From JAJRPT01 sp965661945 (lineage in GTDB: Bacteria; Bacteroidota; Ignavibacteria; Kapaibacteriales; UBA2268), in NCBI GenBank assembly GCA_965661945.1, contig CBFIFP010000004.1, forward strand, positions 62,001 to 126,000: a DNA stretch of 64,000 nucleotides. The letters are read 5' to 3'. Each line of letters starts with the position of its first letter. The stretch's first letter is position 1. Shown here in pieces: positions 51,765 to 61,149 of the stretch. The position numbers and the translations under genes are program-made. The notes under the pieces were generated by a model. It made no database searches, was not told the origin of the DNA, and saw nothing but the letters and a program-made list of their open reading frames with translations.

Positions 51765-52346
51765 TTATTGTTTTAAATTTTGATTAAGATGCTTAATAGC
51801 TATTTCTTCGATTTTAGCAAAAGCGTTTTCTAATTTATCATTAACAATTAAATAATCAAATTTATCGCTGTATTGTTTTTCTTCTTCAGCTCTATTTAAT
51901 CTATTTTTTATTTCCTCTTCGCTTTCAGTTCTTCTGTTTCTCAATCTCTGCTCTAAAATTTCAATGCTTGGTGGTGATATAAAAATTAATAAAGTATTTT
52001 CGGGAAAATATTTTCTTAAAGATAATGCACCTTTAACATCAACATCAAACAAAACAGTTTGATTATTTTCTATAGATTTAGCAACTTCGCTCTTTAATGT
52101 GCCATAGTAATTACCAAAAATTTCTTCATATTCGACAAGTTCATCATTCTCAATTTTATTTTGAAATTGACTTTTCGTCAAAAAATGATAATCTTTTCCT
52201 TCAGTTTCTTTCTCTCTTTTTTTTCTTGTAGTTGCAGAAACAGAAAACTCTATTTTTGGGTACTTACTCAAAAGGTATTTCGCTATTGTTGATTTGCCTC
52301 CACCGCTTGGAGAGGAAATAACAATTAAACTTTTTATCTTAGTCAT
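51765..52346 (-). CDS. gmk: Guanylate kinase
   Basis: Converts GMP plus ATP to GDP plus ADP in nucleotide synthesis and (p)ppGpp recycling. It is 193 residues. The P-loop is SSPSGGGKST (11-20). GMP-binding residues lie in SVSATTRKKREKETEGKDYH and VEYEEIFGNYYGT. The catalytic segment LIFISPPSIEILEQRLRNR is normal. It is followed by the 110-residue conserved gene. A CAAAAATA at 52374-52381 gives a possible minus-strand -7 element (TATTTTTG). Confidence 0.96.
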   Translation of the reverse strand: MTKIKSLIVISSPSGGGKSTIAKYLLSKYPKIEFSVSATTRKKREKETEGKDYHFLTKSQFQNKIENDELVEYEEIFGNYYGTLKSEVAKSIENNQTVLFDVDVKGALSLRKYFPENTLLIFISPPSIEILEQRLRNRRTESEEEIKNRLNRAEEEKQYSDKFDYLIVNDKLENAFAKIEEIAIKHLNQNLKQ

Positions 52347-52373
52347 TATATAAAATTATAATTTAATAAAAAG

Positions 52374-52381
52374 CAAAAATA
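52374..52381 (-). promoter_or_regulatory. Candidate -7 element for gmk
   Basis: On the minus strand TATTTTTG fits TAnnTTTG and lies 27 bp before the gmk ATG. An ATTG (minus strand, 52403-52406) lies 21 bp further upstream, one base off the -33 TTTG. Confidence 0.4.
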
Positions 52382-52514
52382 AGAATTTTAAATAAATAAT
52401 TTCAATTTACTATTAAAAAGTTTATAAATTCTTTTTCTTTATTTTAAAATCAGTATTTATACTGAAAGATAATGAGAATTTTTTTATTATTTTTGTTTTT
52501 TATGCATAGGTACG

Positions 52515-54689
52515 ATGAAAATATTATTATATTTATTTCTTTTATCATTCTGTATAACCAAAAGTCAGGAACCAAGCTTTGGCAACAAAGAGATAGACTC
52601 TTTGATTTCTGTGACTAAAACTGCCCCCAACGATACTAACTTAGTTAATACCTATAAATTAATATCGAGAAAATTGTTTAATATTAATACTGAAACTGGT
52701 ATAAAATATGGTGAAAAATCTCTTAACTTAGCAAAAGAATTAAAGTGGGAAGAAGGAATAGCTAACGCAAAAGAAGTTTTAGCAATCAACTATTCAGTTA
52801 GATTTGAATATGAAAAAAGTAATAAGTATTTATTTGAAGCCCTAGAATATTATGAATCTGTAAATAATTTAAAAAAAGTGGGTAATATTTATACTACCCT
52901 TAGTATTAATCAAACTAATACTTTGAACACATCTCAAGCCCTTAGTTATATTGACAGTTCTATTTCCAAATATAAACAAATTAATTATGTAGAAGGTCTT
53001 GTAATGTCTTACGCTAATTATGCTATTACTTTACAACAAATGTCAAAATATTATGAAGCAATTGAAACTTATTTTACTATTTTAGAATTAATTGATAAAC
53101 ATAACATAGAAGAAAGAAGAGTAGAAGTTACATCTAACATAGGTAATACTTATTTTCATATTGGTAATTACAGCCAGGCAGAAAAGTACTATAAAATCAC
53201 TATAGACTTAATGGCTGATGAAACTGTACATAAAGCAATCGTTTATAACAATCTTGCAGAAGTTCTGGTTTTTAGAAATGAATTAGATGAAGCATTGGAA
53301 TATTTAGAACAAGCTTTATCGCTTAATAGACAAATAGGTAATATGCGTTTTGTTTCTATGAATCTTGCAAATATTGGTAATATTTATTTAAAAAAGAAAG
53401 AATTTCAAAAAGCATATTCTTTATTAATTGAATCATTAGATATGGCTAATAATCTTAATTCAATAGAAAATCAAATGCTAATAAATTCACTTTTGGGTAG
53501 TTTTTACATTACTGTATTTCTCGATAGTGATAAATTAAAAAATGAAAATAATTTAGTGAAATCTATTAAATATTATGAACTTTCAAAATCTTTAGCTACG
53601 GAATATAATGACCAAAGAAGGCTTATAGACATCTCTAAAGATTTATCAAACGCTTATAAAATAAGCAAAGATTACAAAAAAGCATACCAAAACCTAGAAC
53701 TACATTATGAATTAAAAGATTCAATTTTAAATATTGAAACTAAATCAAAAATAAAGGTTTTAGAAAATGATAAGGAAAGAAAACTTAAAAATGCGGAAAT
53801 TGAATACTTGAAAAACGAAAATCAATATAAGTCTCAACTAAACATTTTACTTATAATAAGCGTTTTATCTATAATTGGTATTCTATTTTTTGTTTATTAT
53901 AATTATCGAAATAAAAATAAACAAAATAAGTTATTAGAAGAAAAAGTAAATTCAAGAACAAAAGATTTAGATGAGGCAAACAAAAAAATCAAAAATGCTT
54001 TAGAAAAACAAACCGAACTCAATAAACTAAAATCTAATATGATAAGCAATGTTTCTCATCAGTTTAGAACTCCTCTTACTTCTATTTCCTCTTATGTTCA
54101 AATCATAGAGTTAAAATCTAAGGAAAATACGGAATTTGAAAAACCAATACTAAGAATAAAAAATTCTATAAAAGACTTAGTTGTTTTGATAGATAAAATT
54201 TCTACTTTTCAAAACATAAATGATATAAAAGAAAAAGTAGAACTAGAACAAATTAATTTAAATGACATTGTAACAAATGCCATTGATAAAATAAAATCTA
54301 ATACTAAGTTAATTTATAATTTTGAAACTAATTTAAACGTTTTAGAATTTAGATCAAATTCAAAATTATTATCTGATACAATAGAATTAATAATTATAAA
54401 CGCAGTTAAGTTTTCCAAACCTGGAACAAAAATAATTATTTCTAGCTTTAAAGATAATAATTTAATCTATTTAAATATAGCTGATGAGGGCAAAGGCATA
54501 CCAGAAAGTGAAATTGAAATGATATTTGATCCATTTTTTGTTGGAGCTAAAAATGTTGCTCTATCAACCGGAAATGGTCTTGGATTGTCAATTGCTAAAA
54601 ATAATATTACAATACTAAATGGTGATATTAAAATAGAAAGTCGAGAAAATATAGGTACAACAGTTAGTTTGATTTTCAAAACAACTTAA
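52515..54689 (+). CDS. TPR-containing sensor histidine kinase
   Basis: A 724-residue protein. A signal peptide (MKILLYLFLLSFCITKS) precedes a periplasmic series of TPR repeats up to about residue 415 (for example SNIGNTYFHIGNYSQAEKYYKI and LNEALEVL-like helices such as VYNNLAEVLVFRNELDEALEYL). A membrane helix lies at about 443-464, and a coiled coil follows. The HisKA box has the phospho-accepting His515 in NVSHQFRTPLTS. The HATPase domain (about 620-724) has ADEGKGIPESE and GNGLGLSIA. No receiver or regulator gene is adjacent, so it is an orphan kinase whose partner is elsewhere. It ends at a bidirectional terminator opposite the M28 peptidase gene. Confidence 0.92.
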   Translation: MKILLYLFLLSFCITKSQEPSFGNKEIDSLISVTKTAPNDTNLVNTYKLISRKLFNINTETGIKYGEKSLNLAKELKWEEGIANAKEVLAINYSVRFEYEKSNKYLFEALEYYESVNNLKKVGNIYTTLSINQTNTLNTSQALSYIDSSISKYKQINYVEGLVMSYANYAITLQQMSKYYEAIETYFTILELIDKHNIEERRVEVTSNIGNTYFHIGNYSQAEKYYKITIDLMADETVHKAIVYNNLAEVLVFRNELDEALEYLEQALSLNRQIGNMRFVSMNLANIGNIYLKKKEFQKAYSLLIESLDMANNLNSIENQMLINSLLGSFYITVFLDSDKLKNENNLVKSIKYYELSKSLATEYNDQRRLIDISKDLSNAYKISKDYKKAYQNLELHYELKDSILNIETKSKIKVLENDKERKLKNAEIEYLKNENQYKSQLNILLIISVLSIIGILFFVYYNYRNKNKQNKLLEEKVNSRTKDLDEANKKIKNALEKQTELNKLKSNMISNVSHQFRTPLTSISSYVQIIELKSKENTEFEKPILRIKNSIKDLVVLIDKISTFQNINDIKEKVELEQINLNDIVTNAIDKIKSNTKLIYNFETNLNVLEFRSNSKLLSDTIELIIINAVKFSKPGTKIIISSFKDNNLIYLNIADEGKGIPESEIEMIFDPFFVGAKNVALSTGNGLGLSIAKNNITILNGDIKIESRENIGTTVSLIFKTT

Positions 54690-54690
54690 A

Positions 54691-54716
54691 AAAATGGGGA
54701 ATTAATTCCCCATTTT
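54691..54716. terminator. Bidirectional intrinsic terminator between kinase and M28 peptidase
   Basis: AAAATGGGGAATT / AATTCCCCATTTT (54691-54703, 54704-54716) is a perfect palindrome between convergent genes. Its AAAA and TTTT ends serve both directions. Confidence 0.92.
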
Positions 54717-54756
54717 ATAAATACTTATTTTTAAATCTTTTTTTTAAATAAAAAAT

Positions 54757-56082
54757 TTATAAATCAGCGAAAATATATAAAGCAATAGCAGTAGCAGCAA
54801 TACAATCATTTAATTTTTTCTTATCCACTTTATCAACTGTATCATTAGCTGAATGATGGTATCTCCAATATTCTTGCTCTGAATCTACCACTAAACCCAT
54901 TCCCGTAAAGCCAAGTTTCATCATTGGACCAATATCTGCTCCTCCACCTCCTTGCTTAATTTCAAACTTAGGGTTTATTATATCAAAAACATTTTCATAT
55001 TTTTTAAATTGTTCAAAATGCTCGTTATTACCAGAATAACCAACTGCTACAGGATTAAAAACTCCTGAGTCGAACTCAAATAAGCCGTGATGGTGTTCAT
55101 TTTTATGTTTTTCAGCATATTGGATTCCTCCTTGAAGACCATTTTCTTCATTAGTCCACATCACTACTCTAATAGTTCTTTTTGGTACTAAATTCAAATC
55201 TTTTAATAGTTTTACAGCTTCCCAAACAGCTACGCAAGGTCCGCCATCATCGTGCGCTCCTTGTCCTACATCCCAACTATCAATATGTCCGCCAGCAGCC
55301 ACAATTTCTTCAGGCATAGAACTACCTTTTAATTCGCATAAAACATTATGAGAAAGTGCATCCTCTTGCATCTCAGGTGATAATTCAATTTTAATTGTTA
55401 CTTTTTTATTATCATTTGCAAGTCTTTGAATTATATCAACTGCCTCAAGTGAAATAGCAGCGTGAGGGATTTTTTTAACACCTTCCTCATAATAAGAAAC
55501 TCCAGTATGCGGATTAGCATCATAAAACGGAGTTACAGAGCGAATAAGAGAGGCAATAGCACCATGTTTTGCAGCTCTTGCAGCTCCGTGAAGTCTATAT
55601 TGCACAGTTTCTCCGTAGGTAGTAAATGCTCTATTATAAAGAACAATTTTACCTTTTACTAAATTAGATTTTTTTTCTAAATCATCAAAATCATTAACAA
55701 TAATACATTCGGCTTCTAAACCATCTTTGGGAGTAGCGATAGAACCACCCAAAGCAAGGATTGGAATATTATAATTCCAAGGATTAGTCATTGTAGCTTT
55801 GCCTTCTCCCCTTTTCCAATTAGGGACTTTAACTGGCTCCTTAACTACATAATCAAAACCATCCTTTTTCATTTCTTGCTCAATCCAATTTATTGCATCT
55901 TCAAGATGTTTAGAACCAGAAATTCTATGACCGTAGTTATCACATAAATAAGCTAATCTATCCCAAGCAACAGAATCTTTATGAGCATAATTATAAATCT
56001 TTTGAGCTATATCATTATAGTCTTTTTGCTGAGAGAACAAGATTAATGGCAAAATAAAAGTAAATATTATTAATCTAAACAT
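54757..56082 (-). CDS. M28 family metallopeptidase (carboxypeptidase Q-like)
   Basis: A 441-residue secreted peptidase. A signal peptide (FRLIIFTFILPLILFSQ) precedes a catalytic domain with a PA-domain insertion (about 110-220). The two-zinc site is visible: HIDSWDVGQGAHDDGGP (first His and bridging Asp), WTNEENGLQG (general base Glu and ligand), and the C-terminal YRYHHSANDTVDKVD. The family releases N- or C-terminal amino acids; the exact specificity is unknown. It is separated from the RidA gene by about 150 bp of A/T-rich DNA in which no clear element was seen. Confidence 0.92.
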   Translation of the reverse strand: MFRLIIFTFILPLILFSQQKDYNDIAQKIYNYAHKDSVAWDRLAYLCDNYGHRISGSKHLEDAINWIEQEMKKDGFDYVVKEPVKVPNWKRGEGKATMTNPWNYNIPILALGGSIATPKDGLEAECIIVNDFDDLEKKSNLVKGKIVLYNRAFTTYGETVQYRLHGAARAAKHGAIASLIRSVTPFYDANPHTGVSYYEEGVKKIPHAAISLEAVDIIQRLANDNKKVTIKIELSPEMQEDALSHNVLCELKGSSMPEEIVAAGGHIDSWDVGQGAHDDGGPCVAVWEAVKLLKDLNLVPKRTIRVVMWTNEENGLQGGIQYAEKHKNEHHHGLFEFDSGVFNPVAVGYSGNNEHFEQFKKYENVFDIINPKFEIKQGGGGADIGPMMKLGFTGMGLVVDSEQEYWRYHHSANDTVDKVDKKKLNDCIAATAIALYIFADL

Positions 56083-56236
56083 TAAACATCCTTTTTAAAA
56101 TTTAAAAAAATAAAATTAACACTATTTTATAAATTAAAAAAATAATTTAATTAGAAATAATAAAAATATGTTAAAATTTTAAAATAAACAAACAAATGAT
56201 TTGATATTATATTATTAATATAAATTTTAATACGAA

Positions 56237-56680
56237 TCAATAGCTTTTTACTGCGATATAACTAATTTCTATATTTGCATCTTTTGGTAATCTTGCAACC
56301 TCTACTGTTTCTCTTGCTGGGGGATTTTTAGGAAAGTACTCTTTATATATTTCATTAAATACTTTAAAATTATCTAAATCAGTTAAATAAACAGTTGCTT
56401 TAACAACATTTGAAAAATCCATTTTAGATTTATTTAAAATTGCTAAATGATTTTTCATTATTTGACGAACTTCATTTTCAAAAGTATCATTAACTAATTC
56501 ATTTGTAATAGGATTAATTGCAATTTGACCCGAAATATATAAAGTATTATCAACTAAAATAGCTTGAGAATACGGACCAATTGCTTCGGGAGCATCAACA
56601 GTTGATATAACTTTACTATTTTGATTAAGAAACCAAAATATAAATACCACAACAGTTATAATAAATAATACAAATTTCAT
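56237..56680 (-). CDS. RidA-family protein with N-terminal membrane anchor
   Basis: A 147-residue protein. A hydrophobic helix (residues 3-18, FVLFIITVVVFIFWFL) precedes a complete RidA/YjgF domain: STVDAPEAIGPYSQAI, LYISGQIAINP, FSNVVKATVYLTDLDNF and PARETVEVARLP, with the catalytic arginine Arg123. RidA hydrolyses reactive enamine/imine intermediates from PLP enzymes and is normally cytosolic. The anchor predicts a periplasmic domain (or a cleaved signal), which is unusual. It lies 2 bp behind the ChaN-like gene in a run that contains pdxH. Confidence 0.88.
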   Translation of the reverse strand: MKFVLFIITVVVFIFWFLNQNSKVISTVDAPEAIGPYSQAILVDNTLYISGQIAINPITNELVNDTFENEVRQIMKNHLAILNKSKMDFSNVVKATVYLTDLDNFKVFNEIYKEYFPKNPPARETVEVARLPKDANIEISYIAVKSY

Positions 56681-56682
56681 AT

Positions 56683-57522
56683 TTAGTAAGTTTTAGGCAT
56701 ATCTGAATCAATAACAATAATAATATCTGCTATTCCTATATTTTCATCACTAAGATTTTCAATATCATCCTGTTCAACAGATGCAATGGTAATTATTCTA
56801 TATTTTGGATTTAATTTCTTTAAATACCAATTAATTCCTTCATAATTATTAGAGTGGTAAGTGCCATTTAGATGATAAAATCTATTATCAAAATTTTTAT
56901 GAATGAAATATGCCATAGTGGCGTCTTTAATTGCCTGAGATTGAGCAATATATGGCATACCATGTCCTGCACCCATACTAGCCATAGATTTATATCCAGG
57001 TAATTCCTCGTCATACTCCATCGGTAATGGACACATGTAACTTTTAGATAATTCCTTTAAACTTAAAAGCGCCTCCTCTCCTTTTCTTGCTAACAATGAA
57101 GCATATCTTCTAGGAATATTAGTGGCAATAAAATTCAGATTATTTTTAACAGCAAAATCAATAAAATAAGCATAATCCGTTTTATAATTACTCCATAACC
57201 TTGCTTCATTTTCAAAATCTTTCAGGCGAATTGTTCCACTCAAAAGTTCATCTATTAAAATCTGATTATCCGCTTCAAACATCTCAGCACCAATCGTAAG
57301 ATTAGAATCTTCGCTGTGAATAGTTTTTAAGAACTTTATTTGCAGATAATGTGAAATTGGATTATTATGCATTTCTCCAAAAAGAATTATCTCTGAATCC
57401 ATTAATTTAGATATTAACTTTTTATTTTTTAATTCTTTACCTTTACTATCATAAATTTTATATGCTTCGGTTGCATTCATTGAAATTATACTCATAATAC
57501 AGATTAAAAAAAGTTTTTTCAT
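56683..57522 (-). CDS. ChaN-like protein (DUF399, Tiki superfamily)
   Basis: A 279-residue protein with a signal peptide (LFLICIMSIISMNATEA) but no clear lipobox. The core begins IILFGEMHNNPISHYLQIKFL, where the Glu and His form the EreA/ChaN/Tiki active-site-like motif. It continues GAEMFEADNQILIDELLSG and VKNNLNFIATNIPRRYASLLAR, the last being typical of ChaN. ChaN binds haem in some bacteria; the superfamily includes peptidases and esterases. It is probably periplasmic. It is part of the five-gene minus-strand run. Confidence 0.85.
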   Translation of the reverse strand: MKKLFLICIMSIISMNATEAYKIYDSKGKELKNKKLISKLMDSEIILFGEMHNNPISHYLQIKFLKTIHSEDSNLTIGAEMFEADNQILIDELLSGTIRLKDFENEARLWSNYKTDYAYFIDFAVKNNLNFIATNIPRRYASLLARKGEEALLSLKELSKSYMCPLPMEYDEELPGYKSMASMGAGHGMPYIAQSQAIKDATMAYFIHKNFDNRFYHLNGTYHSNNYEGINWYLKKLNPKYRIITIASVEQDDIENLSDENIGIADIIIVIDSDMPKTY

Positions 57523-57552
57523 TTTTAAATTAAATTAGTTTTTAAATATTTA

Positions 57553-58260
57553 TTAATTTTTTAGAGTAAACCTTAGTGAACGCCAGATAGCTATTACAGA
57601 AATAAAAATTATAATTCCTCCCCAAAACCAATGTGGAAGTAATAAATATAATTCCATATTGCCGGTATCTGACATCATAAGTTCTTCATTTTTTGTAAAT
57701 TGTTTAGTCATCAGGTAATCAATAGACATATATACGCTTAAACATGCCTGAACGCCTAAAAATAGAATTAAATTTTTCATAAACTTTTCAGAACTTTTAA
57801 CAACAGCTAATAAACAAATTAGTCCAAAACCTAATACAACCGGAGTTCCAAACCAGCTTCTTACCCAATAAAGAGACGAACCAATTAGTAAGATAGTAAG
57901 TACAATAAGAGCAATTTTAGATGCTTTTTCATTTTTTGCACATGCAATAAAAGTTGCTCCAGCAATCGTCGGACCTATTGGACCTGCCATTGCTACCAAG
58001 CCATTTCCTATGCTAGCTAAAAATAAACTTCCAGAAGTTATAGCAAGTCCAGACCCATTAGAATATATTTCTAATGAATGAAAAGAACCTCCTAGAAATA
58101 AAGCCATTAATCCGTGTCCCATTTCATGAAACCAAGTTCCAAGAACAGTAAATGGATAAAAAATCAATCTACCTATTTCAAATTGCCATAAAGCAATTGT
58201 AATTATTGAATAAATAACAATAATAATAAGCGTTTTGTTCTTTTCTGTTAGTTTAGCCAT
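57553..58260 (-). CDS. M50B-like membrane metalloprotease
   Basis: A 235-residue polytopic protein. The zinc motif HEMGH lies at residues 45-49 in the first membrane region, followed by GHGLMALFLGG. A second conserved segment includes AMAGPIGPTIAGA. This matches the M50 family of YIPF/SpoIVFB-like 'DUF3267/M50' peptidases that cleave inside membranes or bind metals. A second metal ligand (usually a membrane Asp in 'NPDG') was not found, so peptidase activity is uncertain. It is 11 bp behind pdxH. Confidence 0.75.
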   Translation of the reverse strand: MAKLTEKNKTLIIIVIYSIITIALWQFEIGRLIFYPFTVLGTWFHEMGHGLMALFLGGSFHSLEIYSNGSGLAITSGSLFLASIGNGLVAMAGPIGPTIAGATFIACAKNEKASKIALIVLTILLIGSSLYWVRSWFGTPVVLGFGLICLLAVVKSSEKFMKNLILFLGVQACLSVYMSIDYLMTKQFTKNEELMMSDTGNMELYLLLPHWFWGGIIIFISVIAIWRSLRFTLKN

Positions 58261-58271
58261 TTCTTAACCAT

Positions 58272-58907
58272 TTATGGTGACAACCTATTAATTAACCAAT
58301 CGTTTTCTAATTTGAATACAATTCTATCGTGCAACCTACTTTCTCTTCCCTGCCAAAATTCAAAGTAATTTGGTTTTAAAATATAACCTCCCCAATTTTC
58401 AGGACAAGGTGGATTTTCAGGATATTTTTCAATTAGTTCTTTATATTTTTTATCTAAAACTTCCCGAGATTTTATAACTTCACTTTGATTTGAAACCATT
58501 GCACCAATTCGGCTTTCGTATGGTCTTGAATTAAAATATGCAATAGAATCTTCACGAGCTATTTTAGTAACAGTTCCTTCTACTCTAACCTGCCTGTGAA
58601 GTTCATTCCAAAAAAATAACAAAGAACCATTATTATTTCCATTTAATTGTTTTGCTTTCTCTGAGGAATAATTAGTAAAGAACACAAACCCATTAGTATT
58701 TAATTCTTTTAACAATACTATTCTTAACTTTACTTTATTATTTTCATCAATTGTTCCTAAAGTCATTGCATTTGGTTCCATAATAGATGAGTTTTTAGTT
58801 TCATCAAACCACTTCTTAAATAACTCAAGAGGGTTTTTAGGTAAATCACTCTCTAATAATTGGAACATATCATAATTGACTCTTAAATCGCCTAAATTTT
58901 CTTTCAT
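58272..58907 (-). CDS. pdxH: Pyridoxine/pyridoxamine 5'-phosphate oxidase
   Basis: A 211-residue FMN enzyme for the final step of PLP synthesis. Family segments are DPEAMTLGT-like NAMTLGTIDENNKVKLRIVLLK, FFTNYSSEKAKQL, FFWNELHRQVRVEGTV (FMN binding), SRPYESRIGAMVSNQSE and the C-terminal FWQGRESRLHDRIVFKL ending in NRLSP. The length is normal. It starts 3 bp after the CAP-domain gene, and several PLP enzymes and a RidA protein are in the same window. Confidence 0.96.
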   Translation of the reverse strand: MKENLGDLRVNYDMFQLLESDLPKNPLELFKKWFDETKNSSIMEPNAMTLGTIDENNKVKLRIVLLKELNTNGFVFFTNYSSEKAKQLNGNNNGSLLFFWNELHRQVRVEGTVTKIAREDSIAYFNSRPYESRIGAMVSNQSEVIKSREVLDKKYKELIEKYPENPPCPENWGGYILKPNYFEFWQGRESRLHDRIVFKLENDWLINRLSP

Positions 58908-58910
58908 TCT

Positions 58911-60947
58911 TTACTTTTTAATAATTTTACTAAAATAGAATTTATTATCTTGCTCTATTATAATTAGATACATTCCAGAGCTAAAATCAACCATATTTAA
59001 TGTTTGTTTGTTTTCATTAAGAACTTGGTTAATCAATAAATTTCCTTTCATATCATACAATTTCAATTTTGAATTATAAAAGTTTTGATTTAAAACACTT
59101 AAAGTAACAAAATTATCAACCGGATTTGGATATATCACAACATCTTCTTCAGTATTTAATTTAGCACTTGCCATATCTCTTGGTTCAAAAATCCAAGTTT
59201 CACTCACTCCACCTAACATACCACTATTGTATGTGCTTATATTCCATGAAGTAAACATATTTCTGTTTTCAAAATCACTTTCTTTAATAATAAAACTAGT
59301 TGATTCGATGTCAACTTTAACCGAATCCTGCAATTGGTTTTCTACATTAAAAGAATATACAGTTAATAAGTAATTTGATGCATTATCTTCTTTTTCCCAA
59401 CTAAAAGTCCAATCTTCCTCTTTAACAACTATTCCATTATTTATTGGCGAAATCAATTGAGTTTCCTGAGGCATTTTGCCAGTAGTAAATTTAAAAGTCT
59501 CTGACCAATTACTATATAAATCACCATCTTTAGCTCTAATTCTCCAAAAGTATTCAGTCTCTGGTTTCAAATTATAATTAATTGAGTTAAGTTCATTACC
59601 TTCTATATCATCTTCATCAATCAATTTAAATGAAAAAGTAGATCTATCTCCAACTTGAAGATGATATTTTAAATTTTCATCAAAACTTTCCCACATAAAA
59701 ATTGGTTTTATCCTTAATGTAGTTTCATTATTATTAGGATTTATAATTTCAGGTATTTGAGGAGTATAACTTTCAGTTGTGAATGTTCTAACTTCGCTCC
59801 AATCACTAAAAACATTATCTTGTTTAATTCTAACTCTCCAAAAATATGAAGTTTCATTTTCTAATTTATTTGTTATAAAAGCATCAGATGAAAAAGTAAT
59901 ATCCTCAACTAAACTGCTAAAATTACTTTGCTTACTTAATTGAAATTGATATTCATATTGCGAATCAAAACTCCATGAAAATTGTTGATTTAAAGCAACA
60001 TTTTGGGCATTGTTTTCTGGCATAATAAGAACTGGAGTAGTAATATCTCCAGCAGGACCATCTCCTAATATAAATGTATATGTATAATCTTTATTACTTC
60101 CATTCACCCCTACACCTTTTATCTCAACTGTATATTCTTCGTATAAATTTAAATTATCGCATTTCCATTTAATCTGATTAGATAAAGCACCCCATCCCTG
60201 ATTATCAAATCCAATACTATTAACTCCAACAGCATTTCCTTTTGAATCTTTCATAGCAACTGTTACGCTATTATGATTAATATCGTTATTTCTCCACCAA
60301 TTTTGTTTATCTTTTATAACATGAAAAGATAAGTACCAGCCATTTTGAAAATAGTTTTTATCATAATTTCCTTGAGGATAAGCAACATATTCAATATCTG
60401 AGTTTGATATATTTCCTTCAAGATTATCCAAGTATTTTAAATTCATACCTATAGTTCTAAACTCCTGAACTGTTCCATCTACCCTACCAAAAGAAATCTT
60501 ATCAACAAATGGATTTATTATTGCTCTTCTGTGTCCTAAATTTTCAATATTAATATCAATCATCCAACTTATTAAACTCAACTCAGAGTCTGGATTGTGA
60601 TTTCCAGAACCCATACTTATAAACAAATTAGACTTGTCATTTCCATAATAACCGTCTTGAGAAAAGCAACTCCAACTTGATGGAGGTTGATGAGATAAAG
60701 CTCTATTGGCAACAGTAATAAGCGCACCTTGTTGGGCATTAATATCTCCATCATAATCATAGGTTACCGGAGGGATATTGTGCATCTTTCTTATTCGATT
60801 AACTAAATCTAATATTCTAAGTTTTTCTTGATTAGTAAGCTCACCTTCTTTACAGCTCGCAACATCTGGCTCTACTTCATAAATACTTTGAGTATATAAA
60901 GTTATATGAGAACAAAAAACAAATGCTAATATAAAAATTAATTTCAT
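58911..60947 (-). CDS. CAP-domain, FnIII-like, T9SS-secreted protein
   Basis: A 678-residue protein with a signal peptide. Residues of about 40-175 contain a CAP/SCP-like domain: LVNRIRKMHNIPPVTYD, ALITVANRALSHQPPSSW and the GHRRAIINP motif. Two to three fibronectin type III-like modules follow (RVRIKQDNVFSDWSEVRTFTT, RIRAKDGDLYSNWSETFKF). A T9SS type A sorting domain ends the protein (IYPNPVDNFVTLSVL to FSKIIKK). It is predicted to be secreted to the surface. CAP proteins may be proteases or lipid binders; the function is unknown here. It is first in a minus-strand run that continues into pdxH. Confidence 0.9.
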   Translation of the reverse strand: MKLIFILAFVFCSHITLYTQSIYEVEPDVASCKEGELTNQEKLRILDLVNRIRKMHNIPPVTYDYDGDINAQQGALITVANRALSHQPPSSWSCFSQDGYYGNDKSNLFISMGSGNHNPDSELSLISWMIDINIENLGHRRAIINPFVDKISFGRVDGTVQEFRTIGMNLKYLDNLEGNISNSDIEYVAYPQGNYDKNYFQNGWYLSFHVIKDKQNWWRNNDINHNSVTVAMKDSKGNAVGVNSIGFDNQGWGALSNQIKWKCDNLNLYEEYTVEIKGVGVNGSNKDYTYTFILGDGPAGDITTPVLIMPENNAQNVALNQQFSWSFDSQYEYQFQLSKQSNFSSLVEDITFSSDAFITNKLENETSYFWRVRIKQDNVFSDWSEVRTFTTESYTPQIPEIINPNNNETTLRIKPIFMWESFDENLKYHLQVGDRSTFSFKLIDEDDIEGNELNSINYNLKPETEYFWRIRAKDGDLYSNWSETFKFTTGKMPQETQLISPINNGIVVKEEDWTFSWEKEDNASNYLLTVYSFNVENQLQDSVKVDIESTSFIIKESDFENRNMFTSWNISTYNSGMLGGVSETWIFEPRDMASAKLNTEEDVVIYPNPVDNFVTLSVLNQNFYNSKLKLYDMKGNLLINQVLNENKQTLNMVDFSSGMYLIIIEQDNKFYFSKIIKK

Positions 60948-61060
60948 AATTCACCTTATTCATAAAAATATATTACAAAAATAAAAAATTATTTTCATAT
61001 ATCAATATTTTGTATTAAGTTTGTATTTAGAAAACAAAAATATTATTTTTTTATGTAAAA

Positions 61061-61092
61061 TTTGTTTTTTAATTAACTTGTTGGTATATTTG
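61061..61092 (+). promoter_or_regulatory. Bacteroidota-type promoter of the HU/bS22-like operon
   Basis: TTTG (61061-61064), exactly 20 bases, then TATATTTG (61085-61092), continuing TAATTCT as at the L31 promoter. HU starts 58 bp downstream. Confidence 0.78.
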
Positions 61093-61149
61093 TAATTCTA
61101 AAAGTGAAAATTTTAAAATTTTGTTTAATAATTAAATTTATAAGGTTAT

